Source: Leucocoprinus leucothites (lineage: Eukaryota > Basidiomycota > Agaricomycetes > Agaricales > Agaricaceae). From it: a DNA stretch of 64,000 nt. The stretch is from NCBI GenBank assembly GCA_013368445.1, contig JAACJO010000040.1, positions 92,295 to 156,294 on the forward strand, read 5' to 3'. This document shows positions 1 through 10,400 of this stretch, in pieces. The notes below the pieces were generated by a model, which worked only from the letters and a program-made list of their open reading frames with translations, was not told where the DNA came from and did no database searches. How positions within the stretch are numbered: position 1 is the stretch's first letter; each line of letters opens with the position of its first letter. The position numbers were made by a program, and so were the translations under genes.

Positions 1-21
1 AAAAAAAAAAAAAAAAAAAAA
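1..21 (+). repeat. Poly(A) tail of a retroposon lying left of the window
   Basis: Uninterrupted run of 21 A residues immediately followed by antisense copia sequence. Every other A-run of this length in the window is the 3' tail of a LINE, so this is most likely the 3' end of a plus-strand LINE whose body is outside the window. Confidence 0.6.
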
Positions 22-484
22 GCAACTTGTGCAGCTTGCAAACAACATTTGGGCCTCCCTGGTAATATCCTTCAGGCTGCCTCATGTAGATGTCCTCATC
101 CAGCTCTCCATAGGTGAATGTAGAGGAGATATCCACAGATTGCATTTTGAAGCCTTCCTTGACTGCCAGAGCAATAATAAGACACAGGGATGCAGGATGA
201 AATGTAGGGGCAAAAACCTTGGTATAGTCATAGCCAGAATGCTGGGAATAGCCCTTTGCAATGAGCCTAGAGCAATAGCACTCAATAGACTGGTCTGGGT
301 TGAGTTTCAACTTGAAAACCCAGCCAGACTTGACAAATTTGACTCCAAGAGGTAGCTCAATAAGCTCCCAGGTCACATTTGCAATGAGGGTCGAAATTTT
401 GGTGTTGCAGGCTTCTCTTCACTTGTCAGCATCCAGGGCCTTCATAGTGACCTTGTAGTTGTGAGGATCAGGCCCAGAAACACT
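22..484 (-). pseudogene. Ty1/copia reverse transcriptase fragment
   Basis: Read on the minus strand this matches the RT part of the copia pol at about 22650-23105, from the SGPDPHNYKV segment to GGPNVVCKLHK. It has no start, no stop and no LTR, so it is a dead fragment. It is bounded on the left by a poly(A) run and on the right by the oligo(T) start of a minus-strand LINE-B, so it is host sequence trapped between two retroposon insertions. The plus-strand reading frame across it is only a shadow. Confidence 0.85.
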
Positions 485-910
485 TTTTTTTTTTTTTTTT
501 ATCAAGTGCAACCCCGGAGGGGTTGCCAATTTATAACATGGTGTGCAATAGCAGTCTGTGCCTGACTATCTACTACAGGGAACCGATACCACTACTGACT
601 ACGCAAGAGCAAAAAACCAGGAATACATAATAGTCCTGTCCAAGACAATACACGAAACAATGGCAGAAGGGGGTTAGGCATGTAATACAAAGAAGTGAGA
701 CATATACCAATATCACAGCATCTGATGGCAGGCCTTGTGGTTGGTGGGAGCCCATCTGGTGACCAGCAATAGATGGGGGACAATGCATTGACACTAGGGA
801 GCTCCTCCTAGGCCCAGGGCCGACCAGCAGAACCAGAATGACTTTGCAGCCAATCCCGATCAAACCAGTGGCACCAGAACATGCACTTGCGGTCAGTAGT
901 GGCATGTTCC
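485..910 (-). mobile_element. LINE-B 3' fragment (5'-truncated)
   Basis: Begins with an oligo(T) run (484-500, the complement of its poly(A) tail) and continues with the complement of the LINE-B 3' region: the hairpin with stem GCAACCCC/GGGGTTGC, the TATAAATT box, and the 3' UTR shared with the full-length copies at 25808-28117 and 35060-37383. It reaches into the end of the gag frame and stops at 910, where the copia 5' LTR begins. Intact sister copies read straight through at this point (GCATGTTCC followed by TTGCC), so copia copy 1 inserted into this LINE-B or a rearrangement joined them. Confidence 0.8.
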
Positions 911-1161
911 TGTCAGATGTGCTCTGGACAGTCTACAAGTATTTGTGATTGATTTGTTGATGTGTAAAGTTAGAGTTGATGCAGAGGTTGCTTAGTCAGT
1001 TGTAGATCACCTGACTGGATGTTCAACTCTCCTGTGGATGCTTTCTTGACTCTCAGTCATTTACAGTTGTCCACAGATTCCTGTGTGAGTTGTGAGCTCC
1101 CTGGGCAATTTCTCTGGTTTCTAGGACCTCCCACACGTCCCCTGTGCATCACCTTCTAACA
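911..1161 (+). repeat. 5' LTR of copia copy 1 (251 bp)
   Basis: Starts TGTCAG and ends CTAACA, short imperfect terminal inverted repeats typical of LTRs. The same sequence recurs inverted at 19338-19588 (also 251 bp) and as the 3' LTR at 24276-24577 (302 bp). It lacks the 51 nt GT...AG block present in the 24276-24577 copy. The left flank ends in GTTCC; I could not find a matching 5 bp duplication on a right-hand partner. Confidence 0.92.
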
Positions 1162-1174
1162 GGTTATGGGCCCC
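1162..1174 (+). promoter_or_regulatory. Primer-binding site, half-tRNA initiator-Met type
   Basis: Immediately after the LTR stands GGTTATGGGCCCC. Its complement reads GGGGCCCATAACC, which corresponds to the anticodon stem-loop of eukaryotic initiator tRNA-Met (CAU anticodon inside), not to a tRNA 3' CCA end. This is the arrangement known for Drosophila copia and yeast Ty5, where a cleaved 5' half of tRNA-iMet primes minus-strand synthesis. The second copy (inverted, near 19325-19337) keeps GGTTATRGGCCC. Confidence 0.8.
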
Positions 1175-1565
1175 GGCCTCTAGAAGCCTCAGACAACGAC
1201 TTTTGCCTCATTTCATCCTCAACTGTCTTCCTCTTCTCCTATCCGCCGTTTTCGCGTTTTCTCCTTTGTTTTCGCGTCGCTCCAGTCGCCTCCGCGCATA
1301 CCCGTCGGTCTCGCGTGTCTCCACGACTTCACCAAGTTTCGCTGCGTTCCGGCCATTTCTCATTCCACTATCCCACTTCCATTCCTAATCACTCTATTCT
1401 AATCCTAATATTCCTCTGCTCCTCCCATACCAACTGTTGCCCCGTTCTGCTCCGAACTTTGCCAGTCCGTCGATCCCACCGTTTGCCACGTATACCCCTC
1501 GTTACATGACCACCAACCCTTTCCTCGTTGCCCTACACCACATTTCAGCTTCCTAGTCCGCCCAG

Positions 1566-4332
1566 ATGTCTTCCTCTGGCCCCAACTTTGACAAGCTCAA
1601 TGCCACCAACTACTCTACCTGGGCAGGCGAGATGCAGGCATGGCTCCAGGCCTCTGGCCTGTGGAGACTGGTCAAGGGTGAACTCCTAAAGCCTGAGATC
1701 CCTTCCCCCACTACCCAAGCCACCTTTGACTCTAGGGAGGCCTGGAATGCGAAGGCTGACAAGGCTGCTGGCTGGCTATATCTCATGGTAGAACCGGACC
1801 AGAGGGTTCACTTCACTGATAGGGATGATCCTGTCAAGATGTGGACAGATTTGCGAGCTGTGCACCTCCAGAGGCGTCCTGGCACTCGTTTTAATGCCTA
1901 TGATGACCTCTTCAACATCAGGAAGGCTGAGGATGAGTCCCTGCAGTCCCTCATCAACAGGGTGGAGGAGAGCATGAAGCAAATCCAAAATCTTTGCCCT
2001 GATGACTTTGGCCTCAAAGGCCTGGATGAGGAGCTCGCTTCTATGGCTCTAATCTGAGCCCTGCCCACTGAGGAGTACTCCTCTTTCATTTCCTCTCTCC
2101 TCCTCAAGGACAAACTTGACAAGGCTGCTGTGCATCAGGCCTTTGTCACTGAGGACACCCAACGTCGCAGGAGGGCCATAGACCTTCCCTCTTCCTCCTC
2201 TGCCCTTTCTGCTGCCTCCAGAGGCCTCAAAACGGCGAAATCGACCGATCCATGTGGCTGGTGTCACAAAACCGGTCATACAGAGGCCAAATGCTGGAGA
2301 AAGGACAAGGATCGCCTCAAAGCTCAAGAGGACACTCAGAACACTCCCCCCCGGTCCAAACGACGTGGAAACCGTGCCAACAAGGCCCAGGAGGACTCTG
2401 ACGGCTCCCCTGCCCCTCCAGCATCCGGAGAAGCAAGCAGAGTCACAGAATTCGCTGGAAATGCAAGTACAAGCTCCCCCTCCACTCCTATCGCTTCCCC
2501 CACTTCCCCAGCCTCTTCCCCACCCCTCCAGCTCAATGCTGACTTCCATTGGATTGCAGACACAGGTGCTACGTCACATATGACCCCACACCATCATTGG
2601 TTCAAGAAATATACCCCCTGTCGCATACCAATCAGATTGGCAGACAACTCTGTCATATATTCAGCTGGGATGGGTTCAGTGGTCTTTCAGCCTGTTATGG
2701 GCGGAAAAATGGCTGGAGCGGTCGAGTTTTCACGTGTACTGCATGTTCCAGACCTCCGGAGTAATCTCCTGTCTTGTCTATACCTCACACGAAATAAGGG
2801 GTTCAATATATCGATTTCCTCGCATTCTATGGCCTTTAGACTCAAGGGAGAGACTCTCTTCACTGCCTCCATTGATTCCACCAACTCTGCTGTCCTCAAT
2901 GGCACTACCATCGCTTCTGAGACTGCTTTTAGCATCTCCACACTTCCTGCTGACCTCTCACTCTGGCACCGTCGCTTTGCACACCATAATTATGCTGATG
3001 TGATTCTTAGAAGATGATACAGCAGGAACTGGTTACTGGCCTCAAAATCGACTCCTCAGCTCAGCCTGACGCAGTTTGCGAGCCCTGCCTTGCTGGAAAG
3101 ATGCACTCCCTTCCTTTCCTGCCCTCAGCCAACCACAATCGTTCCCCACTCGAGTTGGTGCACTCAGACCTCCATGGACCGCTCCCAGTGCCTACCCACA
3201 GTGGCTACAAGTACTGGATGACGTTTATTGATGATTCTACGCGTTTTTGAGCTGTCTACCTGCTTAGGGCCAAGTCAGAAGCCTTTGAAGTGTTCAAGGA
3301 GTACAAGGCTTGGGCAGAGAACCAGCTAGGAGCGAAAATTCGCACTCTACAGGATGATAAAGGTGGTGAATACATGTCCAACGCATTTTTGCAGTTTACC
3401 AAGGACTGTGGCATTGAGAGGCGTCATTCCACTCGCAACAGGCCCCAGCAGAACGGCCTAGCTGAGAGAGCCAACAGGACTATGGGGGAACGCATTACAG
3501 CCATGTTAGCAGAGTCTGGACTCCCTCCCTCATTCTTAGAGCCCTCTGACGTCCAGAGACTCCCAAGGCTGGTCCTAGTGTTCCTCTTCGATCTGGTGAC
3601 TCCCCATCGGACTCTGATGATTCTGACATCTCCTATGCCACTCCTATTGGTCCAGCACCTCCCAGAACGCCTCCTCAGGTTCCTACACCACTTGCGCAGC
3701 CCCCACGGCCTCAGCGACGCTCCACACGACCTCCAGCACCCAGGACAGCCTACTGGCTACTGGGGAAACCTCTGCTCTTCCCTCCAAAGGACCAGGAGCA
3801 AGGAAACTATGTTGATGCTGACTATGAGGTTGTAGAGTTTGCTGGAAGTGTTTCTGGGCCTGATCCCCACAACTACAAGGTTGCTATGAAGGCCCCGGAT
3901 GCTGACAAGTGGAGAGAAGCCTGCAACACTGAAATTTCGACTCTAATCGCAAATGGGACCTGGGAGCTTGTTGAGCTACCTCCTGGGGCCAAAATCATTG
4001 AGTCTGGCTGGGTTTTCAAGTTGAAACTCAACCCAGACCAGTCTATTGAGCGCTATTGCTCTAGGCTTGTTGCAAAGGGCTATTCCCAGCGTCCTGGCTA
4101 TGACTACACTGAGGTTTTTGCCCCTACATTTCGTCCTGCATCCCTGCGCCTTATTATAGCTTTGGCAGCCAAGGAAGGCTTCAAAATGCGATCTGTGGAT
4201 ATCTCCTCTGCATTCACCTATGGAGAGCTGGATGAGGACATTTACATGAGGCAGCCTGAAGGATATCACCAGGGAGGCCCAAATGTCGTTTGCAAGCTGC
4301 ACAAATTGCTCTATGGCCTCAAACAGTCAGCC
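1566..4332 (+). pseudogene. Copia gag-pol polyprotein, broken
   Basis: Start ATG at 1566 gives a gag of the UBN2 type (NATNYSTWAGEMQAWL near residue 10), followed by a CCHC knuckle (CGWCHKTGHTEAKC), an aspartic protease with ADTGATS, the pre-integrase segment LWHRRFAHH, integrase (HSDLHGPL, DDKGGEY, NGLAERAN) and the N-terminal half of RT. Disruptions: in-frame TGA at 2055-2057, a 5 bp insertion near 3008 that shifts the frame, TGA near 3248, the ~590 bp deletion at about 3533, and loss of the whole C-terminus at 4332. The TGA codons at 2055 and 3248 occur in copy 2 as well. It encodes the proteins that build the cytoplasmic particle and copy and integrate the element, but this copy cannot be functional. 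Confidence 0.92.
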
Positions 4333-4334
4333 TG

Positions 4335-7300
4335 GTGTCAATTTGCCTATCCCCTTCCGCTCTTTCGGGGAGGGTTTTGTAGGTGAGCTTCAACCACTGG
4401 ATCCTCTCAACTTGAACTCTTGCGGGGACACGTGGGGTGACCAAGAGGATGGGGTATTCGACAATGGGGTACCTACCAATAGGTTCTTTGGACCCCCACC
4501 CACCTCAAGGCTGCCTCATGCAATCCATGGATCCGCTGAGTCAGCAGATGTTGTGCCACCCGGCACTCCGGCAACCTTTTTTGCCGGTTCTTCCAACCTT
4601 AAAGACGTCACACCTGACGTCACACATGACGTCACTGATGACATCATTGCACAGCTGCAGGAGCCTAGGCCTGCACAGCCACACCTACCAGATCTCAAGG
4701 ATCCATCCAACACAGCCACCGAAGAAACTGTTATTGTCAGTGAAGCTGCCTTCAAAGCGCTTGAGGCGCTTAAATATGTTACAAATTTCTTCAGACATCG
4801 CGCCGCCCTCGGGCTGAGGCCTGGTGATAAAGACCCAAGGTTCCCTCAAATGGGTGAACCGATCTATTGTCTGCTCACTACTATGTTTGAGTCAGGATGG
4901 GACCGCTTACCTATCAATGGGGAAAGCGGTCTCATGATCACAGAAGCATTGAGGCACTATTATAGTCCTCCCTCGGATATTCCCATGACAGACTCTTCCC
5001 CCCCTCCTAAGGGTAAGGGGAAGGGAAAAAAGGTACGTAAGCCGTCCCCATCTACCATCCCCACCCCCATATTTCCACCCGGCATTGTCGTTGGGCAAAC
5101 TAATCCTACAGTTCACATCAATGACGACCAGATGAACATTGACCAAGCCCCTCCCGGTGAGGGCACCTCTCCCTTCCCCCAGAATGACGTTACGTCTTCT
5201 GGTAAGGCACGTGACGTTTCGTCCATGTCAGGCTCCCTGAAGGCAAGGAATGACGTTACGTCTTCCAAGCCCTCCGGTCCTATCCGCGTCTCCCGGGCCC
5301 CTCCTCCACCTTCCAATCACGTGACCCCAAGGAATGGGAATGGAAACTTCGAGTGTTCAGTTGGGCGTCCCTTCTCCGATGGCCAGGCTCAGCCATCAAA
5401 ACCTAACCCCAAGAGCGCCTCTGACATGCCGCCTCCCATCCCCCCTCCTGACTGTAAGGCATCCACCAAACCCCTTACGGAACATTTTAACAAGAAGAAC
5501 GTGTCGTTTGCTGAAGCTGCCCGACGGGGTGTCCAGCCAGCGACTTCCTCTTCCAACTCTTCTCCCAATATTGATGGGGTTAAGATGCGAGAAATGATAC
5601 TCGCCTTCCCCGAATTATCATACGACAAAGTCCTTGCGATGTACAAGGCAGGTTTTGGAGGCACCCAACCTCAAGCGCCCGAACCTTCAACCACAGGCGC
5701 CCCACGCGCTAAACCTAAAATGACCATGCACGGACCTACCCATTGTCAAGTCCTTATCCCGTTTGAGGGGAACATCATTGCTGACCGTATCAAAGACTTT
5801 AACAAGGCAGCTGAATTTTGTAACTGTGGTCTCATTGCCGCTCAATCTAAACTTCGCGTCGAATCAGTCCGTGAATCATATAACAGCATTTCTATTGCCA
5901 CCTCAGGTGTCGCGTCCCCTGCTGACTTGGAAACCATTAAATCTTGGCTTAAAAAAGCCTGGCAACTCGGAGACGCCATCCCTGTTGAGCCTTGTCTCCC
6001 TCAATCAAAATCATTTCTTAAAATCGTCGGAGTCCCTTACTGGGTAGCCAATTCCTCAGCCCCACCTTAAAGTCCACAAAGACGTTACTTCCACACGCAT
6101 ACACACACCCCCTCGATTAGGTGCTACTCTAAACTTTTTGCGATGCAAAATCACCAACGACTGCCAGAAGTCCTGGGAGTCCACTTTCTGGAAGAAGTAC
6201 CGCGGCAGCGGTTTCCTTCTTTCAAAAAAGAATCGCAAGTTCCTCACCCCCACCTACGTCAAAGGGGGCACCTGGCTTCCCTTAGCCAATGAATCGCCAT
6301 CATTATGTGCGCGTATGTCCCGTGCCATCCTCAATCATGCTCCTATTGGAGCTTATCGCGAAAGGTTCTTCCCCCTCGAGCCCAAGTCCTGTCGTTGTGG
6401 CCATCGCCTGGAAACACGACATCATATCCTGTGTTATTGCCCCCTCTATCCCTTCCGCACTCAATGGGTGCAATGCGCTTTCCCTCAATACGAGTTCCTT
6501 GTCGAGTTCTTGAAAAAGAACCCAGCCGCCTTTGCTTTTGCTAATCATGACACGCGTCCACCGCCGCCTCAAGCCCCTGTGCCCGCCGAACCAAATGAAG
6601 GTGAACTATACTCTCTTATTTCATCTCTCTTCTTTTCCTTTGAGTCCGATCTCTGTGTATGACACCTCGTTCTATAGTCTCTTTCGAGTCTTATCTATGT
6701 TGCTGGACTAATCATGTATAGTCTTTGTCTTAAGCGGTCTTCGACCGCTTCGTGTACCCCAGCTTGCTGTAGTGTACTGTCTGTCTGTAATATTTAGTTG
6801 AAAGCGGACTGCGATCGAGCACCGCTATATAAATTCATTGATTTAAAAAAAAAAAAAAAAAAAAAAAGGTAGCCAATTCCTCCAACCCCCTCTCCCCTGC
6901 ATTCGTTGAACAAGCCCTCAGACAATCTACTTTGTTCAAAAATGTTATTCTCACCGCCCGCCCTCGTGTTATGAAAGCCTCCCTGAAATCGGATACGGCC
7001 GTCGTGTGGTTTGATATCTGGGATTCACAAAACGGTACTAAGGCCAAGACATTGGTCAACCGTACTATCAACTTTGGTCGACATGTCGGAACCATCCGGG
7101 CTACTAGTATACACCCCGGCATTGCACAATGTAGGAACTGTTGGCGTTGGGGTCATCCCACTCATGCGTGTCGCGCCCTTGGTGCACGCTGTCAAATCTG
7201 TGGTGGCCCTCATCGCATTGAAAACCATCGGTCCATGGCCTGGTGTTGTAAGGCCAATCCCAAATCCAACCCCCCCCGTGACGCCACTCCTGAGGGCATT

Positions 7301-7489
7301 CCATGTCCTCACCTGGAAAATTTCAAATGCCTGAACTGCAAAGGCGACCACCACGCAAATGACACCAAATGTCCATTCTGGAGGAACAGGTTCGATCGAA
7401 CCTGGCACTCCAACAAAGCTGCCGAATCATGCACTGCTCGTGCTGTTCGCGCTAATTCCAATCGCTCCGGTGGCGGAGTTGCCATTTAA
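4335..7489 (+). pseudogene. LINE-A1 ORF1 (gag-like, zinc-knuckle protein), split by a nested insertion
   Basis: Coding parts are 4335-6057 and 6883-7489; the insertion plus duplication is 825 bp, so the frame is kept. The N-terminal ~110 codons are missing. Visible in order: an acidic/Ser-Pro-rich region, a 4-residue repeat DVTP-DVTH-DVTD (about 4606-4646), a lysine patch KGKGKGKK, a central domain around MTMHGPTHCQVLIPFEGN (about 5720-5770) ending in FLKIVGVPYW, and three knuckles: CRNCWRWGHPTHAC, a CQICGGPH motif and CLNCKGDHHANDTKC. Such ORF1 proteins bind the element RNA and form the RNP. It ends in TAA two bases before the ORF2 ATG. No stop codons lie in the two exposed parts. Confidence 0.88.
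6058..6867 (+). mobile_element. Nested 5'-truncated LINE-A (810 bp)
   Basis: Contains the end of a LINE-A ORF2 (from the PHLKVHKDV region through the C-terminal Cys/His motif to TGTGTATGA near 6661), the 3' UTR and a 23-A tail (6845-6867). It is flanked by a perfect 15 bp target-site duplication, GGTAGCCAATTCCTC at 6043-6057 and 6868-6882. It was inserted into ORF1 of LINE-A1 by target-primed reverse transcription. Confidence 0.95.
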
Positions 7490-7491
7490 AT

Positions 7492-10400
7492 ATGTCTGGT
7501 AAGAACAAACCCATCTCTTCTGTTCATATCTATTCGCAAAACGTGAGACGCTCTTATGCCCTGGTCGATACTATACTCGAATCCAAAAAAATGGATTTCG
7601 AAATCATCTTTTTACAGGAACCCCCATGGAACCATGTTCGGAAAGCACCTTCTACGACTAACCCTGAAGGGGATGATGTCATTGGTGCCCCTATTCACCC
7701 AGAATGGCTGTGTATGGTTTGCCCTACCAAGCCTGACAATCCCCAACCCCACACTCTGACCTATGTTCACAGATGCCTACTTCGCATGAGACCCATTCTT
7801 CGTCAGGAGTGGGCTAACCATCGTGATATACAAATTTTGGGTCTATTCAACCAGGGTAACTATATCCATCTACTTAACATATACTCAGACTCGTCCTCGT
7901 CGGTGATCAATTTCCTTTCAACAAATTTCATTGACATCCCTAATATCATTTATATGGGAGGAGATTTCAATTGTCGATCTCCAGAATGGGACCCTTCAGC
8001 TACTTACGTCCCTATGTCAGCTATAACTCTAATGGAGTTGGCGGATGGCTTCAATCTTACAAGGTCTTCTCCGACCTCTTTATCCCCGACTCATTTCACT
8101 TCCATCGAAAGTCATGACAATTCGGTTATTGATCTCATCTTTTGCGCTAATAATTCCACCCCCTATATTATCGATGTTAATTCGAGACTTCCATTGGATC
8201 ACGCACCTTTGATTATGGACCTTCCAATCTGCCCAGATTATATTAGTTATAAAAAACGCGTAATACCGAAAGATAGCAATGAAGAGACGGCTTTCACTTC
8301 CCAAGTCTCTGAGCATCTAGTGGCCCTTGACTGCTCGGACATTCATTCCACATCTCGTCTTAACAATATTTCTGACTCCATTTCTCACATCATTAATGAT
8401 TCTTGGAATACGAACTCTAAAACTGTATGGATTACTAACCAGTCAAAGGAATGGTGGAACCCCCATTGTTCTGAGACTCTTCTTACCTACAGAAGAACAA
8501 AGGACCGTAAAGACTGGCGGGCATTCAGAGCGGCTACTCGAGCTGCTAAGCGTTCTTTCTTTGACCCACACATCCATGAAATTGCGTCAACCAACAAACG
8601 ACCCTGGGACCTTATGGATTGGGTAAAACAACGCAAACTCCCTGCCGTTGAGGGAATCCACTATCAAGGACGACCTTGCAATGATCTTCCGGACCTATGG
8701 AATGCACTCCATTCATCATACAACTCAGCATCCGGTCGACTGGTAAGCCCTAATATTCTGAATGAAATGAAATCCCTTCCCCCTCGTTCCTGGGCAAACT
8801 TCTCCGCCCTTGAACTCACCGAATCCCTCTCTTCATGTGCTAACTCTTCAGCACCCGGGCCCGATCATGTTTCCTGGAAACATCTAAAATCCATTGTCGC
8901 TCACAATGAGTGCCTCAAAAACATAATACTCATCGCTAACGCGTGCATACGTCTCTCTTTCTGGCCGAGTCACTTCAAGGACTCGGTCTCTATCATCATT
9001 CCCAAGCTGAATAAACCGGCCTATGATACACTGAAAGCATTTCGACCCATTGTTCTACTAAACACTTTAGGTAAATTAATCGAGAAGATGATTGCTCGCC
9101 GCATGCAGTATGAAGCAGTGTCTCTAGATGTTCTTCATCCTAATCAAATGGGCGGAGTTATCCAGCGATCCACTGAGGATGCAGGAGTATTCCTCACTCA
9201 CATCATTCGGACTGGATGGACCAAAGGTATGATTACTAGTGTTTGTGCTTTTGATATCGCCCAATTCTTCCCCTCCCTAAATCATGAAATCCTTACTAAT
9301 ATTCTAAGACAACAGGGGTTCGCCCCAGAACTCGTTAACTTCTTTTCACACTATCTTATAGGTCGATCCACTCAATTCATGTGGAACACTTTCCTATCTG
9401 ATGCCCATGACGCAGATGTTGGCGTTGGGCAAGGCTCTGCTCTATCACCCATTCTATCCGCGCTCTATCTAGCGCCCCTCATGTTCATGTTTGATCAACG
9501 TGCTCGTTTACAATCTATCCCTTCATCTCTTTTATCATTTGTTGATGATGGACTTTGTATCTCTCAGGCGAAGAACTACACTGACACTATCTCTTCTCTC
9601 AAATCAGCCTACTCCATCATTAACTCCATTTGCACTGATCTCGGGCTTATCGTCGAACACGATAAATCTGAGGTCTTCCACTTCTCCAGACGACATAACG
9701 ATTCTAATCCCTCCCTCGATTTATCTGACGTCGGCGGCCCTCTACTATATCCCAAACGTGTCTGGCGGTACTTGGGTTTCTATTTTGACCAGCAATTATC
9801 TTTTCAAGAACACGTCCGGTATTATTCCACCAAAGCATTATCCACAGTGAAAGCTATGAATATGCTAGGCAACTCCACCTGAGGCCTCCTCCCTCTACAA
9901 AAACGGCTGCTCTATAGGTCATGTGTTGTCCCCGTGGCCATGTATGGTTTTTGACTCTGGTACTTTGAAGGCGCTCGTAACAAGGCGCTTTTAAAGTCAT
10001 TATCATCTATGCAAAGACGCGCAGCTCTCTGGATCACAGGCGCATTCCGTACCTCCCCATCAGGTGGCGTTGAAAGCATTGCTGGACTTATTCCGATTCA
10101 TCTCCATCTCCGTAAACTAGCCATTCGTTCTTCGTATCAAGTCTCTACTTTACCCTCTAATCATGCGTTACAATCTCTCTTATCGGATAGTTTCTCTCTT
10201 AATTCCTCCCCTCATCCCCAATCGCTTCACCTTCTTACTCCGGCCAAAAAAGCTAAAGTCAAAGGCCCTCTTATTGATGTAGATAGTTCTCTTTCTCATC
10301 TTTCTGATCCCTTTTCTCCATTCGCTCCTGAATCAAAGCCTGGATCTCGTCTTATGGACATCTTTCCTGACTCTATTCACTTTCACCCCTGCAATCGCTT

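Larger units (their letters stand above)
911..4332 (+). mobile_element. Ty1/copia retrotransposon copy 1 (5' part)
   Basis: 5' LTR, primer-binding site, about 400 bp pyrimidine-rich untranslated leader (1175-1565; I see no gene in it), then gag-pol from 1566. The element is broken at 4332 inside the RT, after the codons for GLKQSA, where LINE-A1 begins. Relative to copy 2 it carries a deletion of about 590 bp near 3533 (removing the end of integrase and the linker) and a 5 bp insertion near 3008. Sequence identity to copy 2 is very high by eye, so both are young. No 3' half is adjacent: what lies to the right of LINE-A1 is an antisense copia piece from another region. Confidence 0.9.

Noticed and set aside
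573..905. 110-residue minus-strand ORF and its homologue at the right end of the 36339-37265 frame
   Set aside because: It runs through the LINE-B 3' UTR in the wrong frame relative to the zinc knuckles; the true gag ends earlier and the reading is not conserved.
2049..2549. 166-residue antisense ORF opposite copia gag, also present opposite copy 2
   Set aside because: A shadow of the Ser/Pro-rich sense frame; it recurs only because the sense gene recurs, and has no domain.
22..4332. A captured host gene between the transposons
   Set aside because: Every stretch checked aligned with another copy of an element in the window; no unique coding sequence was found here or elsewhere.
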